Source of the DNA: Candidatus Woesearchaeota archaeon
GTDB taxonomy: Archaea; Nanobdellota; Nanobdellia; Woesearchaeales; GW2011-AR4
Assembly (NCBI GenBank): GCA_018303185.1
Contig: JAGVYR010000033.1
Span: forward strand, 1-54,447
Length of the DNA stretch: 54,447 bases
Direction of reading: 5' to 3'
Numbering within the stretch: the stretch's first letter is position 1; the number at the start of each line of letters is the position of its first letter. Below are positions 27,381-35,711 of this stretch, piece after piece. The position numbers and the translations under genes were made by a program. The notes below the pieces were generated by a model, which saw only the letters and a list, made by a program, of their open reading frames with translations, was not told where the DNA came from and did no database searches.

Positions 27381-27989
27381 TTAGGGTTTTGAAATATCTA
27401 TGACTGCATCAGGGCTGAAAAATCTTATGGAAGGCATCCCAAAAGCTTTCAGCCGTTCTTCAGACTCAGAATCATAAGCATCAAACGCATCACTTAAATC
27501 CAGCTTTACAATCCTGTCCAGCCCACCTACAGATATTTTGTCTCCGTCTCTAAAATCCCTAATTTCTGACGGGTTTAGGTCTTCAATCAAAATTGCGCCA
27601 TATCTTTTGCCTAAACCATAAATCAAGCCCACGCAAAAAGATGTGACCAAAAATTTTTTATTTTTTGCAGCAGTTTCCGCTTCTTGGCAAAAGCCTTCCA
27701 ATGCTTCAATAGAAGAATCCAATTCCCTGTACACTCTTTCAGGATTTTGCGGCAATTTCCCGTAATACTTGTGCTTTCTTAAAATGGCATTAATTCCGGT
27801 TGGCAGCCGGCCCAATCTGTAATGGTCATTAAATTTGCCCTGCTGACTGATTGGAAAAAAATCATTAGCAACTACCATTCCCCCTCCCATCCCTTTTGCA
27901 GTATTCAAGCTTCTGTTTAAAATACCCATAATCCTCGGGTCACTTTCGATTTGTTTTCTTATTTGTTGAGAATAACCAAAGTAGTCCAT
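27381..27989 (-). CDS. Hypothetical protein (202 aa)
   Basis: Complete ORF, convergent with 25908-27380. Confidence 0.65.
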   Translation of the reverse strand: MDYFGYSQQIRKQIESDPRIMGILNRSLNTAKGMGGGMVVANDFFPISQQGKFNDHYRLGRLPTGINAILRKHKYYGKLPQNPERVYRELDSSIEALEGFCQEAETAAKNKKFLVTSFCVGLIYGLGKRYGAILIEDLNPSEIRDFRDGDKISVGGLDRIVKLDLSDAFDAYDSESEERLKAFGMPSIRFFSPDAVIDISKP

Positions 27990-28096
27990 TCTTGCTAGTA
28001 ATGCACTCTTATTTAAAAAAATAACTATTTTTAAGTAGTTAATTACTCGGATTAGCAGCGGGTAAAGTTTATATAGCTGATTTTTTTAATGGTTCT

Positions 28097-28882
28097 ATGG
28101 CACAAGTCCTGGTATACCTAAAAAAGAACGTTGCAGAAAACGCAGCCATCTATTTTGAAAAGGCCAAGAAAGCAAAAAAGAAGATGCAGGGCGCACAGGG
28201 CTCTTTGAAAGAAAATGCGGATAAGCTCCAGTCTCTCCTCAAGAAGCAGGAGAAGCACGCTTCTTCAGAAGAAGAGGAAAAAAAGCTGAAGGAAAGGAAA
28301 AAGGAATGGTATGAGAAATTCCGCTGGTTCTTCTCTTCAGAAGGGTTTTTGGTAATCGGCGGCAGGGATGCGACTTCCAATGAGGTTGTGATAAAAAAAT
28401 ATACTGAAAGCGGGGACATTGTCTTCCATACTGATTTGGCAGGCAGCCCGTTTTTTGTAGTGAAGACAGAAGGCAGGACACCTGGAGGCGCAACAATTAA
28501 GGAAGTGGCCGATGCAACCGTTACTTTTTCCCGTGTCTTCAAGCTTGGGCAGCAAAATTCTCCTGTATTCTGGGTAAGGCCGGAGCAGATATCAAAGCAG
28601 GCACAGTCAGGCGAATACCTTACAAAAGGCGCTTTCATGGTAAGGGGAAAGGCAAATTACATTGAGAATAAAATAAATCTTGCAGTCGGCATGACAAATG
28701 CACAGCAGATTATGGCTGGTCCTCTGGAAGCAGTAAAGAAGCACTGCGAAACATATCTTGTACTTGAGCAGGGCAGCATGAAGCCGAGCGATGCAGCGAA
28801 GAAAATCAAGTCAAAGCTCGGCGGCTCTGTCGATGAGATAATAAGGGCGCTGCCTGCCGGCGGGTTTAAGGTTGTTTCTTGA
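28097..28882 (+). CDS. NFACT-R (DUF814) domain protein, C-terminal half of RqcH/NEMF-like protein
   Basis: NVAENAAIYFEKAKKAKKKMQGA coiled coil followed by KFRWFFSSEGFLVIGGRDATSNEVVIKKYTESGDIVFHTDLAGSPFFVVKTEG. Confidence 0.9.
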   Translation: MAQVLVYLKKNVAENAAIYFEKAKKAKKKMQGAQGSLKENADKLQSLLKKQEKHASSEEEEKKLKERKKEWYEKFRWFFSSEGFLVIGGRDATSNEVVIKKYTESGDIVFHTDLAGSPFFVVKTEGRTPGGATIKEVADATVTFSRVFKLGQQNSPVFWVRPEQISKQAQSGEYLTKGAFMVRGKANYIENKINLAVGMTNAQQIMAGPLEAVKKHCETYLVLEQGSMKPSDAAKKIKSKLGGSVDEIIRALPAGGFKVVS

Positions 28883-28951
28883 TTGAACCACTAATAAATG
28901 GATAAAAGGCAATTTTTATAAATATGCCTTAATTCTGGAGAGCATAGGTGA

Positions 28952-29665
28952 ATGGGATTGGGCGAACTTGAGAAAAGGATTATAATATTCGGGAAAATTT
29001 CCAATAATGAACTGGCAGAAGAGGAGGATAGGGGAAAATTTCTTTTCCTGTACGTCACTTCTGACCCTGAGGAGATTCTGTACAGCAGAGCTTTCTCGGA
29101 CACTGTCAAGGCAGGATTATGGGAATTGATTAGAAGTAGCGGGAAAAGCCTAGCTGAACAAGCAGAGCAAACTACTCCATTCTGTGTTTCTGACAAGATA
29201 GACTCGATTGAAGAGCTTGGCAGGCACTTCCCATCAACATCCATACTAAGAGTAAAGGGAGAATTTGAGACCTTCAGGAAATGCGAGCAAAGGCTGGAGT
29301 ACGAACTGAAGAAAAGACTAAGACCAGAAAACTGTGAAGAACAACTCCCATACGAGGAAGATAAGAATCTTGCTGAAAAGCTCCTAAAGTATCACGTAAT
29401 CCCTATGGTTCAAGCAAAGGAAAATGGGGACAACGCAAAGTTTGAAAGCTTGCAGAGCGATTTTTTTAAGTCAATGCCTTCAGAAAGGTATGCTCAGCAA
29501 TTCAGAAAAATAGCGTTTCAGATTCAGAATACGAGGATACGGGGCTTAAGGGACAGAAAAGTGATGGAATACCTTACCTGGATAGGGGCAATGGCCACAT
29601 ATGACTTGGAAACCAACCTCGCAACACAAATGAAACTGGCAACCTGGGACATGAGCCTGAATTAA
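28952..29665 (+). CDS. Hypothetical protein (237 aa)
   Basis: Complete ORF preceded by AT-rich promoter region. Confidence 0.65.
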   Translation: MGLGELEKRIIIFGKISNNELAEEEDRGKFLFLYVTSDPEEILYSRAFSDTVKAGLWELIRSSGKSLAEQAEQTTPFCVSDKIDSIEELGRHFPSTSILRVKGEFETFRKCEQRLEYELKKRLRPENCEEQLPYEEDKNLAEKLLKYHVIPMVQAKENGDNAKFESLQSDFFKSMPSERYAQQFRKIAFQIQNTRIRGLRDRKVMEYLTWIGAMATYDLETNLATQMKLATWDMSLN

Positions 29666-29704
29666 TGCAACAGATTTAAATAATTTTAATACAATTTCTG
29701 AATC

Positions 29705-30514
29705 ATGAGCCTCCCAATCCTCCCTTCAGGGCAGAAATTCTCCTGCTGCCAGTGCGGAAGCTGCTGCTCCAAGATAAGGGGCATGATGCCTGCTGAAGAT
29801 GCCGCTTTCATGAAGGAGATGGCATACGGGAAGATGCCCTTAGTCCAGCTTATTCCTCTTGAAAAGATATCTTTTCCTCTTTATGACTGGGAAGCCAAAA
29901 GGTTCATGGGATGGCAGCATGATGCGAATGTCGATGCAAAAATAAGGCCTTCAAGGGCAATATTCGACCTAAACACGAATAAGGCAATAATCGCCACGTA
30001 TTCCATGGATTCTGACGCATGCCCTTTCCTGAAGAACAGCAAGTGCTCAATATACGATAAAAAGCGCGCTTATATCTGCCGCCTGTTTCCTTTCAACCGC
30101 ACCCCGTTTCTTGACGTGGGAGAAAGATTAAGGAAAGAAAACCTTTTCGGCACCTGCGGAGGTATGAAGAGTGTTTTGCCCCATATCCCTGAAAGCAAAA
30201 GCAAAATGATAGCGCACTTGCAGGCAGCCTTTCCCGACGGCAGCTTTGAGAATGCAGTGCAGCACGACATTGTCATTGAATGGCTGAACAGCACTGTTGT
30301 TGATTTAATGAGAAAAAAGATTGTAAGGCCCGCAATGAACTATCCTTATGAATTTTTATTGAAAAGGATAAATAACGCTGAAAAAATAGATTTCACTGAT
30401 TTTCTTGTCGGATCAGGATACATGCCTCTGGAAGAGAAAGACAGGCTTATTGAAGGTTTTGATTCCAATAGCGGCGCAAAGAGAAAAATAACGGAATTTA
30501 TTGAAAGCTGCTGA
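29705..30514 (+). CDS. YkgJ-like cysteine-cluster protein
   Basis: FSCCQCGSCCSKIRGMMP...ACPFLKNSKCSIYDKKRAYICRLFPF. Confidence 0.85.
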   Translation: MSLPILPSGQKFSCCQCGSCCSKIRGMMPAEDAAFMKEMAYGKMPLVQLIPLEKISFPLYDWEAKRFMGWQHDANVDAKIRPSRAIFDLNTNKAIIATYSMDSDACPFLKNSKCSIYDKKRAYICRLFPFNRTPFLDVGERLRKENLFGTCGGMKSVLPHIPESKSKMIAHLQAAFPDGSFENAVQHDIVIEWLNSTVVDLMRKKIVRPAMNYPYEFLLKRINNAEKIDFTDFLVGSGYMPLEEKDRLIEGFDSNSGAKRKITEFIESC

Positions 30515-30539
30515 AAAAGTCAGGAATATACAGATAGTG

Positions 30540-30688
30540 TCAGGTTAAGGGGGCGCCTGCCTTTTTCTGCCGAGGCAGGGAAATTGTTCTGGAGCTAAGG
30601 CATTGTTTTTCTTCAATAAAATACATTCAATAGTTCAACAGCAAAAGAAATCAAAAAACAACCGAGGCAGATGGCGCCCTTAACCTGA
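30540..30688. ncRNA. Structured RNA candidate, family member A
   Basis: Closing stem TCAGGTTAAG-GG-GGCGCC/GGCGCC-CTTAACCTGA; interior homologous to 34834-34977. Confidence 0.6.
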
Positions 30689-30766
30689 ACTTATCGGGAT
30701 GCAAATCATAAAGTTTATATATTTAAGCATATTACACATATTTACACATAATTGGAGGCAGAGAAC

Positions 30767-30991
30767 ATGACAACTATGACTTTAGCTGTTCCGTCAGAGC
30801 TGAAACATAAAATGGAGGCATTTCCGGAGATGAATTGGTCTGAGGTTGCCCGGCAGGCGTTTATGCAGAGAATAAAAGATTTGGAATTTTTGAGGAAATT
30901 CAAGTCTGGCAGCACTTTGACAGAAGAAGATGCATTAAGATTGGGAAGGGAGCTGAACAAAAATCTGGCCAAAAGGTACAAAAAGGCTTAA
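30767..30991 (+). CDS. VapB-like antitoxin (apparently orphan)
   Basis: MTTMTLAVPSELKHKMEAFPEMNWSEVARQAFMQRIKDLEFLRKFKSGSTLTEEDALRLGRELNKNLAKRYKKA resembles archaeal VapB family; no VapC ORF next to it. Confidence 0.75.
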   Translation: MTTMTLAVPSELKHKMEAFPEMNWSEVARQAFMQRIKDLEFLRKFKSGSTLTEEDALRLGRELNKNLAKRYKKA

Positions 30992-31151
30992 TCATGGATT
31001 TAGTAATTTGTAATTGGGGGGTGGGTGGTTGGGAGTATCAAAGTTCGCTTTAATTGAAATAAGCTCCCGTTAATCCCATCAAGGCAGCTAAGCGCCCTTT
31101 TCACCGAAATTATTGAAAACACTTAAATACCCCTGCCTTATATGGCATGCT

Positions 31152-31766
31152 ATGATATCCGTATCGGAGATGAGGGCTCTTGAGGACAGTTCAGGCATTC
31201 CCAAAGATGTCCTTATGGATCATGCCGGCAGGGCGGCAGCACAGGCTTTAAGGGAAAAATTTGACATAAAGAACAAGAATATTCTCATTGTATGCTACCA
31301 CGGCAATAACGGCGGAGACGGCTTTGTGATGGCGAGAAAGCTGTGCGATGAGGCTGAAGTCGATGTTCTGTTTGCAGGTGATGAGGCAAGGCTGAAAGGC
31401 CCTGCGCTGAGGAACTACAGGAGGCTTCAGGACCATATAATGATACAGATGGTTGATATGGATGACGTTGATTTTTCTGATTACAATTTCATCGTGGACT
31501 GCATTTTCGGCACCGGAATTCATGCGGAGATTAGGGAGCCTATCTTATCATTAATCAACAGCCTCAACAAGGCAGAAGCAGTCAAAATTTCCATTGACGT
31601 GCCTTCAGGAGTTGACCCGGATACAGGGCAAAAAGCAAATGTATATTTTGAGCCGGATTTTCTTATAACTTTCCACGACATGAAGCAGGGGCTTGAAGAA
31701 TACAGCGATAGGGCAGTAGTTGTGGACATAGGCCTGGGGAATGTTTTAAATAATCCTGAGATATAG
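31152..31766 (+). CDS. nnrE: NAD(P)H-hydrate epimerase (YjeF N-terminal domain)
   Basis: MISVSEMRALEDSSGIPKDVLMDHAGRAAAQAL...GNNGGDGFVMARKL...DCIFGTGIHAEIREP...SIDVPSGVDPDTG. Confidence 0.92.
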   Translation: MISVSEMRALEDSSGIPKDVLMDHAGRAAAQALREKFDIKNKNILIVCYHGNNGGDGFVMARKLCDEAEVDVLFAGDEARLKGPALRNYRRLQDHIMIQMVDMDDVDFSDYNFIVDCIFGTGIHAEIREPILSLINSLNKAEAVKISIDVPSGVDPDTGQKANVYFEPDFLITFHDMKQGLEEYSDRAVVVDIGLGNVLNNPEI

Positions 31767-31774
31767 CTTATTCT

Positions 31775-32581
31775 ATGGGATTCATCTCAAAAGAGAACAT
31801 TTCAATACCTGAAAGGAAAAAGAGTGCAAAAAAAGGCGATTCGGGCCGTGTTTTGGTAATTGGCGGCAGCAAAGAGTATGTAGGCGCTGTCGCTCTTGTT
31901 ACAATAGCGGCTCCGGAGAAAGTCGCTTGGGCAATCAATTCTTTATCGGCAGATTTAGTCACAATAAAATTAAAGGGAGGCTATATCAATAATTCTCATT
32001 ATAAAATATTAAAAAAACTTATTGAAAAGCACGACGTCATTCTTATTGGCAACGGCATCGGGACAAGAAAAGAGACAAAGGCATCGATTAAAAAAATTAT
32101 AAAAAATGAAAAGCTGAAGGTTATTGACGCTGATGCGATTAAAGTTTTGTCTCTTGGCGAAATAAGCAATGCAATAATCACGCCGCACAGGAAGGAATTT
32201 GAGGCTTTTTTAAAAAATTCAAAATTCAATGAAAAAGAAACAGGAAAAATAATCAAAGGAGAAAAAAACTCAATGAAAAAAATCCAAAAAATCTTAAAAA
32301 ATAATATAATAATAAAAAAAGGAAGAATTGACGAAATAATCTCAAAGAGCAAAATCCTTTATAACAAAACCGGGAATCCGGGAATGGCAAAGGCAGGGAC
32401 AGGGGATGTTCTGGCAGGGCTTTGCGCGGGATTTCTTGCACAGAGCAGGGATATGCTCCAAAGTGCCATTAATGCAGCTTACTTCAACGGGCTTATAGGG
32501 GATATTCTTATGAAAAGAAAGAAAGGCTACACCTATCTCGCTTCTGACATCGTCGAAGAAATTACCCGTTTGAGCCATTAA
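31775..32581 (+). CDS. nnrD: ADP/ATP-dependent NAD(P)H-hydrate dehydratase (YjeF C-terminal domain)
   Basis: KKGDSGRVLVIGGSKEYVGA...VIDADAIKVL...ITPHRKEFEAF...NKTGNPGMAKAGTGDVLAGLCAGFLAQ. Confidence 0.92.
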   Translation: MGFISKENISIPERKKSAKKGDSGRVLVIGGSKEYVGAVALVTIAAPEKVAWAINSLSADLVTIKLKGGYINNSHYKILKKLIEKHDVILIGNGIGTRKETKASIKKIIKNEKLKVIDADAIKVLSLGEISNAIITPHRKEFEAFLKNSKFNEKETGKIIKGEKNSMKKIQKILKNNIIIKKGRIDEIISKSKILYNKTGNPGMAKAGTGDVLAGLCAGFLAQSRDMLQSAINAAYFNGLIGDILMKRKKGYTYLASDIVEEITRLSH

Positions 32582-32775
32582 TTTCCGTCGCCACCCGCCG
32601 AATTCTTAAAAAACCTTAAAATCAAAACATTTAAATACTATTTGTAGAAGTATTAAATTCAATATTTTATGCAGTATTACCAAGCTCGACTAAAAAAACA
32701 TTTAAAAAATATATAAAAAAGCCATAATAGATATTATTTAAAAAACTATTAAAATTAATAGAGTATTAAGGAAAA

Positions 32776-32937
32776 ATGGTCAAAATCCAGCAGCTCCCTT
32801 CCGGCCAGCTAATAATCACTATTCCTAAAGTTCTCGCAGACTATGAAGGCCTTGAGAAAGGCATGGAAATAGAATTCAAGAAGCACGAGTTTGGATTCCT
32901 ATTGGAACTAAGAAAAGAGGAAAGGGGTGAAAAATAA
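32776..32937 (+). CDS. Small AbrB/SpoVT-like protein (53 aa)
   Basis: MVKIQQLPSGQLIITIPKVLADYEGLEKGMEIEFKKHEFGFLLELRKEERGEK*; absent from ORF track because of length. Confidence 0.65.
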   Translation: MVKIQQLPSGQLIITIPKVLADYEGLEKGMEIEFKKHEFGFLLELRKEERGEK

Positions 32938-33087
32938 ATGAACTTAGCGGAAATGGCAGCGATAATGGGCATCTCGCTTGATCAGCTGAGGCAGATGCTG
33001 GATGAAAACGACGTGATTGAGCTTAAGCTGACAGAAAGGAAAAAGAAAGAGGCAAAGGAAGAAGAGGGGGAAATCATAATGGTATAA
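32938..33087 (+). CDS. Small hypothetical protein (49 aa)
   Basis: MNLAEMAAIMGISLDQLRQMLDENDVIELKLTERKKKEAKEEEGEIIMV*; abuts the AbrB-like gene and the downstream antiporter. Confidence 0.55.
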   Translation: MNLAEMAAIMGISLDQLRQMLDENDVIELKLTERKKKEAKEEEGEIIMV

Positions 33088-33096
33088 GATGATAAG

Positions 33097-34803
33097 ATGC
33101 AGAACGTTTTTTTTGAGATAGGTATTGTAATCATATCTGCTACAGTATTTGCCTTTATAGCCCGCCTTCTCAGGCAGCCATTCATCCCATTGTACATATT
33201 TGCCGGAATCCTGCTCGGCCCTGTATTCCATATAATACAAAACTCTGACATAATCCTGTTCATGTCGGAGGCGGGCATCGCTTTCCTGCTGTTCATAATC
33301 GGCCTCGAGATTGACATCAGAAGGCTGAAAGACGTGGGCATTGTATCCTCACTGGGCGGCCTCATCCAGATGTTTTCTGTATTTACGTTCTCATTTATCA
33401 TAGCCCTGCTGATAGGGTTTAAGCATATAGAATCAATCTACATAGCCCTTGTGATTGCTTTCAGCTCAACCATGATTGTTGTCAAGCTTCTCTCTGACAA
33501 GAAGCAGATTGACACCCTGCACGGCCGCATCATAATCGGAATACTGCTCATGCAGGACATCATCGCTATCTTTGTGCTTTCAATCCTCACCACTTTGGGA
33601 AGCTTTTCCTTTATGACCCTTGTTTACTCGGTTTTAAGCGGCCTTTTTGTATTCCTTATTGCATATCTTGCGGCAAAATACGCCTTCCCGCATATATTCA
33701 CTTTTGCGGCAAAGTCCCAGGAGCTTTTGTTCATAACAGCTGTAAGCGCCTCGTTTTTATTCTCTCTCCTGTTCAACATAATGGGGTTCTCAATAGCAGT
33801 TGGGGCATTTGTTGCGGGAGTTGCTCTGGCCAACCTTCCTTATAACATAGAAATTGTCGGAAAAGTGAAGTCTCTCAGGGATTTCTTTTCTGTGGTTTTC
33901 TTTGTCTCACTTGGGATGGAGCTTACCCTCAATTCAATTGGGGGCATGTGGCCACATTTCCTTATATTCCTTCTGCTGGCTGTGATTTTCAAGCCTCTTG
34001 TGATACTATTCATCTGCTCATTTTTCGGATACAAGATAAGGACATCTTTTGAGACTTCAATTTCACTGGCGCAGATATCCGAATTTTCACTGATAATAGT
34101 GGCGCAGGGCCTTTTAATGGGGCACGTCTCCCAGGAAATATTCTCGATAACAGTGCTTCTTGCAATAGTCACCATAGCGCTCACTTCATACTACATGAAA
34201 TTTGAGGAATCAATCTATTCAAGGCTGAAGAAGTACATAGGCATCTTTGACCGCATCAATAAGGAAAAGACCTACAGCCTTGAATACCAGGCATCCATGA
34301 AGTACAAGTATGTTCTTGTGGGCTACAACAGGATTGGGTACAGTGTCGTGAATATGTTCAGGCGCGCGCGCAAAAAATTCCTCGTCATCGACTTCAATCC
34401 GGAAACTATAAGGATGCTGATAAATGAGAAAGTGCCGTGCCTGTATGGCGACATTGGAGACACTGAGATAATCGAGCGCCTTGATTTCAAAGGGATAAGG
34501 GTAATCGTCTCCACTATTCCTACAGTGAAAGACAGCCTTCTCCTGATAAGGAAGGCAAAGGAGTCAAACAAAAAGATTGTCCTGATACTGACAGCAAGCC
34601 AGATTGACGAAGCTTTGAAATATTATGATGCCGGCGCCGATTACGTACTTATCCCGCATCTCATAGGCGGGGACCATGTCTCACTGATGATAGAGAACAT
34701 GGGTTCGATAAAGCAGATACTTGAGCACAGGCTGCGCCACATAGAAGAGCTTAAGAAGAGACATTCACTGCACATGTCCCATCCTGCCCACGGTCCGTCA
34801 TGA
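33097..34803 (+). CDS. Kef-type cation:proton antiporter with C-terminal TrkA-N domain
   Basis: IARLLRQPFIPLYIFAGILLGP, EAGIAFLLFIIGLEIDIRRLK; C-terminal KYVLVGYNRIGYSVVNMF...FLVIDFNPETIRML. Confidence 0.92.
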   Translation: MQNVFFEIGIVIISATVFAFIARLLRQPFIPLYIFAGILLGPVFHIIQNSDIILFMSEAGIAFLLFIIGLEIDIRRLKDVGIVSSLGGLIQMFSVFTFSFIIALLIGFKHIESIYIALVIAFSSTMIVVKLLSDKKQIDTLHGRIIIGILLMQDIIAIFVLSILTTLGSFSFMTLVYSVLSGLFVFLIAYLAAKYAFPHIFTFAAKSQELLFITAVSASFLFSLLFNIMGFSIAVGAFVAGVALANLPYNIEIVGKVKSLRDFFSVVFFVSLGMELTLNSIGGMWPHFLIFLLLAVIFKPLVILFICSFFGYKIRTSFETSISLAQISEFSLIIVAQGLLMGHVSQEIFSITVLLAIVTIALTSYYMKFEESIYSRLKKYIGIFDRINKEKTYSLEYQASMKYKYVLVGYNRIGYSVVNMFRRARKKFLVIDFNPETIRMLINEKVPCLYGDIGDTEIIERLDFKGIRVIVSTIPTVKDSLLLIRKAKESNKKIVLILTASQIDEALKYYDAGADYVLIPHLIGGDHVSLMIENMGSIKQILEHRLRHIEELKKRHSLHMSHPAHGPS

Positions 34804-34833
34804 GGCCGGGAATTGGTAACTAGGGCAATGTCA

Positions 34834-34977
34834 ACTCAAGGCAGGCGCCAATATTTTTGCGAGGCAGGATAGGAGGCTTTGGAAATAAGGCATAGTTTTT
34901 ATCCAATGGAAAAAATCCAATGGTTCATCAGATTAAAAATCAAAAACAACCGGGCAAAAGGCGGCTTGGCTTGGGCA
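34834..34977. ncRNA. Structured RNA candidate, family member B
   Basis: Homologous to 30540-30688: GCGCC, GAGGCAGG, TGGAAATAAGGCATAGTTTTT, ATCCAATGG repeats, AAAAATCAAAAACAACCG, GGCG. Confidence 0.55.
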
Positions 34978-35043
34978 TCACATTAAGCACTCAGGCGGCT
35001 TTGCCTTAACGACAAAAACAATAATCCAAAAACCAAAACAAAA

Positions 35044-35263
35044 ATGAGCAGAAAACTTTTGAAATCAAAAGCGAAATCCCTTGAGCCTATCTTAAGGATA
35101 GGAAAGAACGGCCTTTCGGAAAGCATGGTTAAGGAGATAAATTCAATATTAAGGCAGAGTCGAGGGCAAGGACAAAAAAGAGCTTGCCGGAGAAATTGCA
35201 GAAAAAACAGGCTCTGAGATTATTGAGGCTGTTGGGAGTGTTGTTGTGGTGTATAAGGGCTAG
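35044..35263 (+). pseudogene. Disrupted CRM-domain (YhbY-like) RNA-binding protein
   Basis: Frame 1: MSRKLLKSKAKSLEPILRIGKNGLSESMVKEINSILRQ; shifted frame: GKDKKELAGEIAEKTGSEIIEAVGSVVVVYKG*. Confidence 0.85.
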
Positions 35264-35531
35264 TCATTCTGGAATTTTTTTTATTCTGGAATTTTTTGCA
35301 TCTCATCTGATATGCCATGAATGCCTGCATTGCCCTATCCCCATAAAGCGATGGATTATCCTCAGCATGTCTGGAATAGCCCTCTAAGGTATTCCATAAC
35401 TTAGCTGAACATTCTGCTTTACGGGAGTTATCTATGATGCTCATATCATAGGGCGCTTTAAATTCGCTGCACCCGGAAACGACAGTAAATGCAAGCGCCA
35501 ATATAACTTTCTTAACAAGCCCGCTTTCCAT
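35220..35531 (-). CDS. Small putative lipoprotein (103 aa)
   Basis: Signal peptide with lipobox-like VVSGC: MESGLVKKVILALAFTVVSGCSEF. Confidence 0.6.
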   Translation of the reverse strand: MESGLVKKVILALAFTVVSGCSEFKAPYDMSIIDNSRKAECSAKLWNTLEGYSRHAEDNPSLYGDRAMQAFMAYQMRCKKFQNKKNSRMTSPYTPQQHSQQPQ

Positions 35532-35711
35532 ACGATAATGCGTAAGTTATAAGTATTTAAACTTTATTATTTTTACCACTATAAAGTTAATATTAATTTC
35601 AGAATACCGGGAGACACAATAAAAACCTTTATATACTAAAATATATATGAGTATACATAAAGGTACATTGAGGACTAGATTTAGCTGGATTGAGGTAAAT
35701 GAAAGCGTAAA

